Assembly (NCBI GenBank): GCA_964483325.1
Contig: CAZAAW010000022.1
Span: 1-45,521 of the forward strand
Length of the DNA stretch: 45,521 bases
Direction: 5' to 3'
Source of the DNA: CAZAAW01 sp964483325
GTDB lineage: Bacteria > Pseudomonadota > Alphaproteobacteria > Rhizobiales > Kaistiaceae
Part shown: piece by piece, positions 15,116 to 22,929 of the stretch
Numbering within the stretch: position 1 is the stretch's first letter
How the letters are laid out: each line of letters begins with the position of its first letter
Notes under the pieces: generated by a model
What the model was told of the DNA's origin: nothing
The model's input: the letters and a program-made list of their open reading frames with translations, nothing else
Database searches by the model: none
Made by a program: the position numbers and the translations under genes

Positions 15116-16195
15116 CTAGCCGTTGGGCCAGCGCTCCGCGGCGGCCTCGGCGGTCTTGCGGTCCTGGTCCGGCATGCGGGCGACAAAGGCATCGAGCCAG
15201 TCGTCCGCCGCGGCGCCCGCCTTGCGGGCGATAAGATACCATTTGGCGGCCTCCACGGCGTTCTCGTCGAGGCCGCGGCCCGAGGCGAGAATGCGGGCGA
15301 GCCTGGTCTGCGCCGTGGCATTGCCGGCGATCGCCGCCCGCCTGAACCAGGACGCGGCGGCCGCCGGGTCGGCAGCGCTGCCGACACCGTTGAAGAGCCG
15401 GATGGCATATTCGATCTGGGCGGCGACATGGCCGGACTTGGCGGCGCGCAGCAGCCAGTCATTGGCGATGGTGTCGTCGCGGGCGACGCCGGTTCCCTCG
15501 ATATACATCGAGGCAAGGGCATACTGGGCGTCGGCATTGCCGAGGCCTGCCGCCCGGCTGAAATAGTCGGCCGCCTTGGCGTCGTCGCGGGGACGGACCT
15601 TGCCCTCCAGGTGGAGGAGGCCGAGATTGTAGAGGGCTTCCGGCCGGTCCTGGGCGGCGGCCATCTCGAAATAATCGGCCGCCTTGCTGCGGTCTTCGGT
15701 GACGCCGCGCCCTTCCAGATAGGCGAGGCCGATCGCGACCTGCGCCGAGGCGTCGCCGCCCTTGGCCGCCAGCTCGTACCAGCCGGCCGCCTCCACGACA
15801 TTCTGCGGCACGCCGAGGCCGCCGCCATAGAGGACGCCGAGCAGCGTCTGCGCCGACGAATTGCCCTTCTCCGCCAGCGGGAGGGCCGCCCCGAAAGCCT
15901 CCAGGTAATGCCCGCGCTGGTAGGCGCCATAGGCCGCGTCGGCTGCCGCAACGGTTGATGGGTCAACCGGCGCAGCGGCGGCGGGCGCCGCAGGCGCATC
16001 GTCATTGCGGCGGATGAGGCCGGCGACCGGGTCGGCGCCGTCGGCCTCGCCGCTGCCCGCATCCGCCGCCGGCGGCTCCGCCGGTTCGGTGGTATTGGCG
16101 GGAAGGATGGGAAGGTAGCCCAGCGTCGCGGCGAGCGTGGCGCCGCCGATGCCGACGATGACGACAATGGCCGCGATGACCAGCGCCCGCTTCAT
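15116..16195 (-). CDS. Membrane-anchored Sel1-repeat protein
   Basis: A 359-residue protein. Residues 1-27 (KRALVIAAIVVIVGIGGATL) are a signal anchor or signal peptide, followed by an acidic, Ala/Pro-rich linker (about 30-80), then about six Sel1-like (SLR) repeats of 36 residues, for example AQTLLGVLYGGGLGVPQNVV and AQVAIGLAYLEGRGVTEDRS. Such proteins are extracytoplasmic scaffolds; no catalytic site is visible. Its ATG overlaps the ThiE-like stop by 4 bases (ATGA), so it is translationally coupled to that gene although the roles look unrelated. The longer open frame to 16381 lies inside the upstream gene and is not used. Confidence 0.88.
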   Translation of the reverse strand: MKRALVIAAIVVIVGIGGATLAATLGYLPILPANTTEPAEPPAADAGSGEADGADPVAGLIRRNDDAPAAPAAAAPVDPSTVAAADAAYGAYQRGHYLEAFGAALPLAEKGNSSAQTLLGVLYGGGLGVPQNVVEAAGWYELAAKGGDASAQVAIGLAYLEGRGVTEDRSKAADYFEMAAAQDRPEALYNLGLLHLEGKVRPRDDAKAADYFSRAAGLGNADAQYALASMYIEGTGVARDDTIANDWLLRAAKSGHVAAQIEYAIRLFNGVGSAADPAAAASWFRRAAIAGNATAQTRLARILASGRGLDENAVEAAKWYLIARKAGAAADDWLDAFVARMPDQDRKTAEAAAERWPNG

Positions 16196-16842
16196 GTCGG
16201 CAACCGCGTCGCGGCGAGGAAGCTGTTGGCCTCGGCGATGGCCGCCGCTGGCCCGTCGGCATGGTCCCAGACGGCCCGGCTGAGGGCAATGAACTCCGCC
16301 CCGGTCGCCGCGGCCTCGCCGAGGCTCTCGAGGCTGGCGCCGCCCATCACGATCGCCGGGATGTGGAACAGCGGTGCCCACCAGGCGGCGAGGGCCAGCG
16401 CCTGGGGATGGGGATCGCTGTCGGTGTCGCCGTCGAGCCGGCCGAAAAACACGTAGTCGGGATCGGCTTCGCCGAGGACCATGGCATCGTGACGGGTTTC
16501 TGCCCCGCCGGCGCCGACGAGGCGCTGCGGGCGCAGCCGCGCCACGGCATCGCGCAGGTCATTGGGGCCGGTGTCGACATGGACGCCGTCGGCCCGCGCC
16601 CGCCCGGCAATGCGCGTGTCGTTGTGGACGAGGGCCGCCACGTCGTGGCGCTGGGCGATAGGTGTCAGCGTTTCCGCCATCATCTGCAGGTCCGACGGCG
16701 CCGCATTTCCGAGGGTGATGATCAGCGAGGCCACGTCACCGCCCGACAGCGCCGCCTCCAGGCGGGCCGCAAGATCCGCCGGCGGGATCCCCACCGGCGT
16801 CACGAGGCACAGGCGCTGCAGGGACGATCGACCATTGGCCAT
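16192..16842 (-). CDS. Thiamine phosphate synthase-like protein (ThiE/TenI fold)
   Basis: A 216-residue TIM-barrel protein of the ThiE/TenI family. Seen: RLCLVTP at the first strand, VHNDTRIAGRARADGVHVDT in place of the ThiE NDR...GADGVHLGQ, a strand reading DYVFFGRLDGDTDSDPHP where ThiE normally has YIGFGPVFPTxTK, and IPAIVMGGASLESLGEAAAT with AEFIALSRAVWDH for the phosphate site. The HMP-PP and phosphate loops are therefore altered, which makes true thiamine phosphate synthase activity uncertain; a ThiE paralogue or TenI-type protein is possible. No other thi gene is present. A conserved paralogue of this type next to a Sel1 gene is known to me from rhizobial genomes, function unproven. Confidence 0.75.
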   Translation of the reverse strand: MANGRSSLQRLCLVTPVGIPPADLAARLEAALSGGDVASLIITLGNAAPSDLQMMAETLTPIAQRHDVAALVHNDTRIAGRARADGVHVDTGPNDLRDAVARLRPQRLVGAGGAETRHDAMVLGEADPDYVFFGRLDGDTDSDPHPQALALAAWWAPLFHIPAIVMGGASLESLGEAAATGAEFIALSRAVWDHADGPAAAIAEANSFLAATRLPT

Positions 16843-17353
16843 CTTGAGCTTCCAGGATCAGGTGCCGGACCCTTATGGCAAAAACGCGACCGGACCGGCA
16901 GTTCGGCTATCCACCGATTACATCGCCTGTTCTTTTCGGCAGGTGAACGCAATGCCTGAGTGCAATCTAATTTCCTCGCATGCCCAATGGGATGCGGCGG
17001 ACAAGAACCCCCCGCCGGTCCGCTCCGAAAGGAGCGTTCCGGTAAAAGCAGCAGGGGCCGCGTTCCGGATACCGGAAGCGTGGCCCCTGTTCGCTTGTGA
17101 CGGTCCGCCCTGCGACGGAAGCCCGCAGCCCACCAATTGCACCATTTCGCGATGTCGGTCGTTGTCCACGCGGCAGCGCCCGGAGCGCCGTTGCATGCCG
17201 GGCCGCCTTGCGAGGAGCCGTCGCATGTCGAGAACGCACACGCTTCCGGCACATCTTCTTTCACGGACCGACGGACGCCGGGCCTTGGCATCGGCCGGCC
17301 ATGCAGGCCCGCCGTGGCACTTTCCGCGCCGGCCGTTTCAGACCTGGACCGGA
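16843..17353. other. Gene-free stretch between divergent ThiE-like and microprotein genes
   Basis: About 510 bases without a convincing gene. A plus-strand frame is open across it, but codon use lacks the strong GC3 bias of neighbours and there is no ribosome site. The first 100 bases next to the ThiE-like start are relatively AT-rich and probably hold its promoter. The main content is a pair of strong hairpins at 17015-17089, listed separately. The remainder (17090-17353) shows nothing I can name. Confidence 0.5.
17015..17089 (+). ncRNA. Two tandem stable hairpins, possible structured RNA
   Basis: Hairpin A: CGCTCC-GAAA-GGAGCG (17021-17036), a GNRA-type tetraloop, extended by CCGG/CCGG (17015-17018 with 17039-17042). 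Hairpin B: CAGGGGCC (17052-17059) pairs with GGCCCCTG (17082-17089), and TTCCGG (17063-17068) with CCGGAA (17072-17077) around an ATA loop. They stand in a gene-free region between two divergent genes, where no terminator is expected, and no T-tract follows. The strand is a guess from the GNRA loop. I know no family that matches. Confidence 0.35.
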
Positions 17354-17455
17354 ATGATTTCCGCCCGCGAGGCTCTGGTCCAGCTGGCGATCATGCCGAT
17401 CGCCTTGCTGGTCGCGGCGATCGGCATCACGGTCATCTTCCTCATCATGCGCTAG
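17354..17455 (+). CDS. 33-residue single-helix membrane peptide
   Basis: A short frame beginning MISAREALVQLAIM and continuing as one hydrophobic helix to FLIMR, then TAG. Nearly every third position is G or C (unlike the flanking sequence), the N-terminus is polar and the C-terminus ends in Arg, so it looks like a genuine small inner-membrane protein. The ribosome site is weak (GGACCGGA). Its last 11 bases overlap the 3' end of the convergent APH-like gene. No homologue recognised. Confidence 0.5.
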   Translation: MISAREALVQLAIMPIALLVAAIGITVIFLIMR

Positions 17456-18338
17456 GGCGACGGCGACCTGACCGGGCGAGGGCGATGGTCCCGACCTCTT
17501 CCGCCAGCCGGGGTTCGGCGCCGTCCTCCAATAGCCAGGCAGCGGACAGCCCGGCATAGGCGACGATCCATGCCCGAAGTCTGTCCGGTGCCTCGCCGGA
17601 CATCTCCGCCACCACGGCCAGCTGCCGGTCGAACCGGCCCGGCCGCGTCGCCACCGCCATATCCGGATTGAGAAACAGATTGGCGAAGTCAAAGGTACGG
17701 CTGCCGATGAGGCCCTTCGGGTCGATGGCGAGCCAGCCGCGCTCGCCGAAATCGAGCACGTTGCCGTGGTGCAGGTCGCCGTGAAGGACGGTCGTGTGAT
17801 CCGCTTCCTGCAGGAGTTCACGTGCCGCCGCCAGCGCCGCGTCGAGCAGCCGCCCGTATCGGGCGTTCCGGTGCCGTTTGGCCTGAGGCGCCAGCGCGGC
17901 AAACCAGTCGGGCAGGGCGGTCAGGCCGGGCGACGGCCGTCCTTGCCGGGCATGCAGGGCCATTGCGGCGGTGCAGAGGATGCGCGTCGCCGCGTCGTCA
18001 TGACCGGTGCGGGCCATAGTGGCCAGAGAGCGGGCGCCTGTCGCACGCTCCAGGAGAAGCGGGCCGGCGGGGTCGTGTTCCAGAACAGCAGCGGCGCCGA
18101 CACCACCCCACCATGCCATGAGCGCACCGCCGCGGCGTTCCTCGTCCTCCAGGGGAATCTTCAGCATCGCCGCCGTGCCGTCACGCCGGCGCACCGGCAC
18201 GAGGCGGCTGCTATGGGTGACGAGCACGGCTCCGTCGGGCCGCAGATCCCAGCGCCGCAGGCACTCCGCGAGCAGGGCGTCCGGCGACGCCGGACAGCCC
18301 GGCGTGCTAGACATCTTGTCCGCCCGATCGAATTTCAT
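17445..18338 (-). CDS. Aminoglycoside/hydroxyurea phosphotransferase-like kinase (APH(6) family)
   Basis: A 297-residue kinase-fold protein resembling PF04655 (streptomycin 6-kinase / hydroxyurea kinase). Seen: VLVTHSSRLVPVRRRDGTAA at the N-lobe, AAMLKIP with the ATP-site lysine, the acidic VLEHDPAGPLLLERATGARS, the catalytic loop VLHGDLHHGNVLDFG (HGDLHxxN) and the metal motif WLAIDPKGLIG, followed by FDFANLFLNPDM. All catalytic residues are intact. Chromosomal members often have no resistance role, and with dadA as divergent neighbour a housekeeping substrate is likely. Start is uncertain: ATG at 18338 or at 18314, which has GGGCGGA ahead. It is convergent with the 33-residue peptide, overlapping by 11 bases. 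Confidence 0.85.
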   Translation of the reverse strand: MKFDRADKMSSTPGCPASPDALLAECLRRWDLRPDGAVLVTHSSRLVPVRRRDGTAAMLKIPLEDEERRGGALMAWWGGVGAAAVLEHDPAGPLLLERATGARSLATMARTGHDDAATRILCTAAMALHARQGRPSPGLTALPDWFAALAPQAKRHRNARYGRLLDAALAAARELLQEADHTTVLHGDLHHGNVLDFGERGWLAIDPKGLIGSRTFDFANLFLNPDMAVATRPGRFDRQLAVVAEMSGEAPDRLRAWIVAYAGLSAAWLLEDGAEPRLAEEVGTIALARSGRRRPSA

Positions 18339-18381
18339 CGCGACAGTCTCGCGGCACGGGGCCGATCGGGGGAGGGGGCAG

Positions 18382-19635
18382 ATGCGCATCTTGGTGATGG
18401 GAGCCGGCGTGATCGGCGTCACGGCGGCGTATTACCTGGCGGAGGCGGGCCATGAGGTCACCGTCATCGACCGCCAGCCGGGACCGGCGCTGGAGACGAG
18501 CTTCGCCAATGCCGGCGAGATTTCCCCCGGCTATGCCTCGCCCTGGGCGGGGCCGGGCGTTCCGCTGAAGGCCGTCCGCTGGCTGCTGATGCGCCATGGG
18601 CCGCTGGTCCTGCGCCCTCTTTTCGATCCGGCGATGATCCTGTGGGTCCTGCGGATGCTGCGCAACTGCACGCATCGGCGCTACGGCGTGAACAAGGCCC
18701 GCATGGTGCGTCTGGCCGAGTACAGCCGCGACCGGCTGCGCGACCTGCGCCAGACCACCGGCATCGCCTATGACGAGCGGGCGCTCGGAACGCTGCAGCT
18801 TTTCCGCACGCAGAAGCAGGTCGATCATGCCGCCGAGGACATCGCGGTCCTGCAATCCTACGGCGTGCCGTTCGAGGTGCTGGACATCGCCGGATGCATC
18901 CGGGCGGAACCGGCCCTCGCCGCCGTCCGGGACCGCTTTGTCGGCGGCCTGCGCCTGCCCGGCGACGAGACCGGCGACTGCCGCATCTTCACCGAAAGGC
19001 TGGCGGCGATGGCGGCCGAGCGGGGCGTCGACTTCCAGTACGGCACGGCGATCCGCCGGATCGTCGCCACCGGCGCGCAGGTCACCGGCGTTGAGACCGA
19101 TGCCGGCCTCCTTACCGCCGACGCCTATCTGATGGCGCTCGGCAGCTATTCGCCGCTGATGCTGCGGCCGCTCGGCATCCGCATCCCGGTCTATCCCATC
19201 AAGGGTTATTCGATCACCGTGCCGATCGTCGATGCCGCGGCAGCGCCGATGTCGACGGTGATGGACGAGACCTACAAGGTCGCCATTACCCGGCTCGGCG
19301 ATCATATCCGTGTCGGCGGCACGGCCGAGGTCGCCGGCTATGACCTGCGCCTCAGGCCCGGCCGGCGGGCGACGCTGGACCATTCGGTCGGCGATCTCTT
19401 TCCCGGCGGCGGCGACCTGTCGCGAGCAAGCTTCTGGTGCGGATTGCGGCCGATGACGCCGGACGGGCCGCCGATCATCGGGCCGACCCGGCTGGCCAAC
19501 CTCCATCTCAGCACCGGCCACGGCACGCTGGGCTGGACCATGGCGTGCGGATCGGGACGGGTGGTGGCGGATATGATGTCCGGCCGCAAGCCGGACATCG
19601 ATGTGAGTGATCTGGGGCTCGCCCGCTATGCCTGA
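18382..19635 (+). CDS. dadA: D-amino acid dehydrogenase small subunit
   Basis: A 417-residue FAD-dependent DadA, which oxidises D-amino acids (notably D-alanine) to 2-oxo acids and passes electrons to the respiratory chain at the inner membrane. The ADP-binding fold is at the extreme N-terminus (RILVMGAGVIGVTAAYYLAE, then VTVIDRQPGPALETSFANAG, then EISPGYASPWAGPGVPLKA), followed by VYPIKGYSITVP and the C-terminal GLRPMTPDGPPIIGPTRLAN and STGHGTLGWTMACGSGRVVA, all typical DadA blocks. GGGGGAGGGGGC lies just before the ATG at 18382. No alr/dadX racemase gene accompanies it here. It faces the APH-like kinase divergently across about 43 bases. Confidence 0.95.
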   Translation: MRILVMGAGVIGVTAAYYLAEAGHEVTVIDRQPGPALETSFANAGEISPGYASPWAGPGVPLKAVRWLLMRHGPLVLRPLFDPAMILWVLRMLRNCTHRRYGVNKARMVRLAEYSRDRLRDLRQTTGIAYDERALGTLQLFRTQKQVDHAAEDIAVLQSYGVPFEVLDIAGCIRAEPALAAVRDRFVGGLRLPGDETGDCRIFTERLAAMAAERGVDFQYGTAIRRIVATGAQVTGVETDAGLLTADAYLMALGSYSPLMLRPLGIRIPVYPIKGYSITVPIVDAAAAPMSTVMDETYKVAITRLGDHIRVGGTAEVAGYDLRLRPGRRATLDHSVGDLFPGGGDLSRASFWCGLRPMTPDGPPIIGPTRLANLHLSTGHGTLGWTMACGSGRVVADMMSGRKPDIDVSDLGLARYA

Positions 19636-19650
19636 CGCTTTGCGTCAGGC
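19630..19650. terminator. Convergent hairpin between dadA and pgk
   Basis: Nine-base perfect stem GCCTGACGC / GCGTCAGGC with a 3-base TTT loop. It overlaps the dadA stop and lies at the pgk end, so it probably ends both transcripts, though neither strand has a clear T-tract. Confidence 0.5.
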
Positions 19651-20835
19651 GCGCAGGGCCTCGACGCCGGGCAGCGGCTTGCCTTCCATCCATTCGAGGA
19701 AGGCACCACCGGCCGTCGAGACATAGCTGAAGCGCTCCGCCGCCCCGGCATGGTTCAGCGCCGCGACGGTGTCGCCGCCGCCGGCTACCGACAGGAGTTT
19801 CCCGGCTTCGGTCAGGTCGGCCGCATGCTGCGCCGCGGCGACAGTCGCCCTGTCGAAGGGCGGGATCTCGAAGGCGCCGAGCGGGCCGTTCCAGACCAGC
19901 GTCGCCGCGGTGCCGAAAGTCTCCCGCACGGCGTCGATCGACTTCGGCCCGACATCGAGGATCATGCTGTCGGACGGAACCGCGTCGACATCGACGGTCT
20001 CGGTCGGCGTGTTGGCGGCGAACGCCTTCGCTACGACGGCGTCGACCGGCAGCACCAGCGTGCAGCCGGCCTTGTCGGCGGCGGCGCTGATGCGGCGGGC
20101 GGTGTCGACGAGATCCGGCTCGGCAAGCGACTTGCCGACTTCGATGCCCTGGGCGAGCAGGAAGGTGTTGGCCATGCCGCCGCCGATGACGAGAGCGTTG
20201 ACCTTGCCGACAAGGTTTTCCAGCAGGTCGATCTTCGAGGATACCTTGGCGCCGCCGACGACGGCGACGACCGGGCGCTTCGGCTCGCCGAGCGCCGCTT
20301 CGAGAGCCTGCAGTTCCTTCTCCATCGACCGGCCGGCATAGGCCGGCAGGAGGTGCGCCAGCCCCTCGGTGGAGGCGTGCGCCCGGTGTGCGGCGGAGAA
20401 GGCGTCGTTGACATAGACATCGCCGAGGCGGGCGAGCGCCGTCGTGAAGGCGCTGTCGTTGGCCTCCTCGCCCTCATGGAAGCGGGTGTTCTCCAGGAGG
20501 AGCACGTCGCCCGGCGCCATCGCCGCGACGGCGCTGATGGCTTCCTCGCCAATGCAGTCGGCGGCGAAGTCCACCGGCCGGTCGAGCGCTGCCGCCAGCG
20601 CGCCGCGCACCGGGGCGAGCGAGAACTCCATCTTCCGCCGGCCGCCGGGACGGCCGAAATGGGCCAGCAGGATGACCTTGCCGCCCTTGTCGGCAATGTC
20701 CCGGATGGTCGGCGTGACGGCATGGATGCGCGTCAGGTCGGAGACCTCGCCGTCCTTCATCGGGACGTTGAGGTCGACCCGGACGAGGACGCGCTTGTCG
20801 GCGAGATCGGCCTGATCGAGGGTGCGGAACGCCAT
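19645..20835 (-). CDS. pgk: Phosphoglycerate kinase
   Basis: A 396-residue phosphoglycerate kinase, transferring phosphate from 1,3-bisphosphoglycerate to ADP in glycolysis and reversibly in gluconeogenesis. Signature blocks: KRVLVRVDLNVPMKDGEVSD, LLAHFGRPGG, LLLENTRFHEGEE, DVYVNDAFSAAHRAHASTEG, VVGGAKVSSKIDLLENL, GGGMANTFLLAQG, LVWNGPLGAFE and the nucleotide loop SVAGGGDTVAAL. The open frame on this strand runs on to 21867, but that part is a shadow of gap; the real start is the ATG at 20835. It follows gap by 11 bases and is co-transcribed with it. Confidence 0.97.
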   Translation of the reverse strand: MAFRTLDQADLADKRVLVRVDLNVPMKDGEVSDLTRIHAVTPTIRDIADKGGKVILLAHFGRPGGRRKMEFSLAPVRGALAAALDRPVDFAADCIGEEAISAVAAMAPGDVLLLENTRFHEGEEANDSAFTTALARLGDVYVNDAFSAAHRAHASTEGLAHLLPAYAGRSMEKELQALEAALGEPKRPVVAVVGGAKVSSKIDLLENLVGKVNALVIGGGMANTFLLAQGIEVGKSLAEPDLVDTARRISAAADKAGCTLVLPVDAVVAKAFAANTPTETVDVDAVPSDSMILDVGPKSIDAVRETFGTAATLVWNGPLGAFEIPPFDRATVAAAQHAADLTEAGKLLSVAGGGDTVAALNHAGAAERFSYVSTAGGAFLEWMEGKPLPGVEALRA

Positions 20836-20846
20836 CGCCCGGCCGC

Positions 20847-21854
20847 TCAGAGGAGCTTGCCCATGGCGACGGCGGTGTCGACCATGCGGTTGGAGAAGCC
20901 CCACTCGTTGTCGTACCAGGCCATGACGCGGACCAGGTCGCCTTCCAGCACCTTGGTCTGATCGAGGGCGAAGCTGGCCGACGCCGGCTCGTGGTTGAAG
21001 TCGTGGCTGACCAGCGGCGCGTCGACGATGGTGATGATCCCCTTCATCTGCTGCGACGCGGCAGACTTCATCACCTCGTTGACCTCCTCGATGGTGGTCG
21101 AGCGCTTGGCGTTGAACTTGAAGTCGATGGCCGAGACGTTCGGCGTCGGGACGCGCACCGAGACGCCGTCCAGCTTGCCCTTGAGCTCCGGCAGGACGAG
21201 ACCGACGGCGCGGGCGGCGCCCGTCGAGGTCGGGATCATCGACAGCGCCGCGGCGCGGCCGCGGTAGAGATCCTTGTGCATCTGGTCCAGCGTCGGCTGG
21301 TCGTTGGTGTAGGAATGGATCGTCGTCATGAAGCCCTTCTCGATGCCGATGGCGTCGTGAAGGACCTTGGCGACGGGGGCGAGACAGTTGGTCGTGCAGG
21401 AGGCGTTGGAGACGACGGTGTGGTCGGCGGTCAGCTTGTCCTGGTTGACGCCGTAGACGATCGTCAGGTCGACGCCGTCGGCCGGGGCCGAGACCAGCAC
21501 GCGCTTGGCGCCGGCCTGCAGGTGGGCTGAGGCCTTGTCCTTGCTGGTGAAGATGCCTGTGCACTCGAGGGCGATATCGACGTCGAGCTCCTTCCACGGA
21601 AGCTCGGCCGGGTTCTTGATGGCCGTGACCCGGATCGGGCCGGCGCCGGCGTCCATCGTATCGCCCGAGACGGTGACTTCCTTCGGGAAGCGGCCGTGGA
21701 CGGAATCGTAGCGCAGCAGGTGGGCATTGGTCTCGACCGGACCGAGATCGTTGAGCGCGACGACCCGGATGTCGCTTCTGCCGCTCTCGATGATCGCGCG
21801 AAGAACGTTGCGTCCGATGCGGCCGAACCCGTTGATCGCCACCTTGACCGTCAT
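20847..21854 (-). CDS. gap: Glyceraldehyde-3-phosphate dehydrogenase, type I
   Basis: A 335-residue GAPDH. N-terminal Rossmann fold VKVAINGFGRIGRNVLRAII, then VALNDLGPVETNAHLLRYDS (the Asp after Asn suggests NAD specificity), catalytic cysteine in SNASCTTNCLAPVAKVL, the anion-site MTTIHSYTNDQPTLDQ and the C-terminal WYDNEWGFSNRMVDTAVAMG. All catalytic residues are present. The ATG at 21854 has GGGAGGTGGGA just before it. The gap-pgk order is common in Alphaproteobacteria; transketolase, often found upstream, is absent here. Confidence 0.97.
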   Translation of the reverse strand: MTVKVAINGFGRIGRNVLRAIIESGRSDIRVVALNDLGPVETNAHLLRYDSVHGRFPKEVTVSGDTMDAGAGPIRVTAIKNPAELPWKELDVDIALECTGIFTSKDKASAHLQAGAKRVLVSAPADGVDLTIVYGVNQDKLTADHTVVSNASCTTNCLAPVAKVLHDAIGIEKGFMTTIHSYTNDQPTLDQMHKDLYRGRAAALSMIPTSTGAARAVGLVLPELKGKLDGVSVRVPTPNVSAIDFKFNAKRSTTIEEVNEVMKSAASQQMKGIITIVDAPLVSHDFNHEPASASFALDQTKVLEGDLVRVMAWYDNEWGFSNRMVDTAVAMGKLL

Positions 21855-22218
21855 TCCCACCTCCCAATCTGGCGCGCGGGCGCTATCGCCCCCTTAGAAC
21901 GCGAAAAAAACTGCGGGGCAGCACCGCTTGCGTCAATGCGTCAGGCAAACGCACTGTCCGGATAGACGCCGGTCAGGCAGAAAGATCGGGCAAGTCGGCG
22001 GGCCGCTTCGGGTGCTTGGCAATAGCAGGTAGGGGCCGCGAGTCAATCAAGTGCCGCCGCTTCATGATTGCCGGCTGTCTTCGCGCGAATTCACAGGGCT
22101 TGCGTCCAAATCCTTCCAAGACCAAAGTTCCTGCCGCCCGCGGATTCGGTTGCGGGATCGCCTGCGGATCGACGCTGCCAACACAGCGTCGCGTTGCCGC
22201 GGGCCGCCGGAGGGGAGG
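21855..22218. other. Divergent intergenic region between gap and DUF4164
   Basis: 364 bases between divergently transcribed gap (-) and the DUF4164-zapA pair (+), so it should hold both promoters. On the minus strand a short CTGC-CCC-GCAG hairpin followed by T7 (about 21903-21918) sits in the gap leader and could be a weak attenuator, but the stem is only four pairs. No convincing -35/-10 pair and no open frame with a ribosome site were found. Confidence 0.4.
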
Positions 22219-22491
22219 ATGGCGGGCGACGCGTTGCTGGCGACGGCCGTGAAGCGGCTGGAACAGGCGCTGGGCGCGCTTGAGGATGCCATCGAGGAGC
22301 GCGTGGAGGCCGAGCGCCGCCGCGCCGACCTGGAGACCGAGATGCAGAGGCTGTCGGCCGACCGGTCGCGCCTGGCGCAGACCCTCGACGGCTCGGAGGC
22401 GCGCGCCGCGCGGCTGGAAGAGGCGAACCGGGAGGTCTCCCGCCGCCTGGTGGCGGCGATGGAAACCATCCGCGCCGTCATCGAGCGCTAA
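22219..22491 (+). CDS. DUF4164 coiled-coil protein upstream of zapA
   Basis: A 90-residue, almost entirely helical protein (MAGDALLATAVKRLEQALGA, AIEERVEAERRRADLETEMQ, ending ETIRAVIER). Continuous heptads indicate a coiled coil. Alphaproteobacteria often carry such a DUF4164 protein directly before zapA, which suggests a link to FtsZ-ring assembly, unproven. The ATG at 22219 has GGAGGGGAGG immediately ahead; the earlier in-frame ATGs at 22051 and following lack one. zapA starts 15 bases after its stop. Confidence 0.85.
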   Translation: MAGDALLATAVKRLEQALGALEDAIEERVEAERRRADLETEMQRLSADRSRLAQTLDGSEARAARLEEANREVSRRLVAAMETIRAVIER

Positions 22492-22506
22492 CCGGAGGAG
22501 GCCGCC

Positions 22507-22881
22507 ATCGCCCAGGTCAACGTCACGATCAACGGCAAGACCTACCGCATGGCCTGCGACGACGGCCAGGAGGCGCATCTCCTGGCGCTCGCCGAACAGC
22601 TCAACGCCACCATCCAGACATTGCGCGGCAGCTTCGGCGAGATCGGCGACCAGCGCCTGACCGTCATGGCGGCGATCACCCTTGCCGACGATCTGTCGGA
22701 GGCGCAGCGGCAGATCCGGCGCCTCGAGGCGGAGATCCAGGCGGTGAAGGAAAACGGCGCCGCGATGGTCGAGCGCTACGAAGCTGCCGAGGCGGCGATG
22801 GCCCAGGCGGTCTCCGGCGCCGCGAAGCGGATCGGCGAAGCTGTCGCCCGCCTCAATGCACGATCCGACAGTGCCGCCTGA
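22507..22881 (+). CDS. zapA: Cell division protein ZapA, probable ATC start
   Basis: ZapA crosslinks FtsZ filaments at midcell. The encoded product reads (I/M)AQVNVTINGKTYRMACDDG, then EAHLLALAEQLNATIQTLRG, GDQRLTVMAAITLADDLSEA and a C-terminal coiled coil, the normal ZapA layout at 124 residues. The frame is closed upstream by the DUF4164 stop, and between that and the first ATG (22549) there is no ATG, GTG, TTG or CTG. Starting at 22549 would delete the conserved VNVTINGKTY strand. A strong GGAGGAGG (22494-22501) lies 5 bases before an ATC at 22507, the position where homologues have ATG. I therefore read ATC as the start; a point mutation or base-calling error is the alternative. Confidence 0.9.
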   Translation: MAQVNVTINGKTYRMACDDGQEAHLLALAEQLNATIQTLRGSFGEIGDQRLTVMAAITLADDLSEAQRQIRRLEAEIQAVKENGAAMVERYEAAEAAMAQAVSGAAKRIGEAVARLNARSDSAA

Positions 22882-22929
22882 TCCCCGCCGCGCTGGCGCG
22901 CCGCTGCCTTTCATCCTATATCTGGCGCC

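Noticed and set aside
16843..16900. A string resembling the TPP-riboswitch 3' element (ACCTGATCCTGG on the minus strand) just before the ThiE-like gene
   Set aside because: The other invariant TPP element (CTGAGA) and the helix pairing around both are absent, so it is a chance match.
17445..18338. Acquired aminoglycoside resistance gene
   Set aside because: Composition matches the neighbours, there is no mobile element, and chromosomal APH(6)-like kinases are common without a resistance role.
20836..21867. 740-residue minus-strand frame that seems to fuse another protein to phosphoglycerate kinase
   Set aside because: The upstream part is the out-of-frame shadow of gap; pgk has its own ATG at 20835 and normal length.
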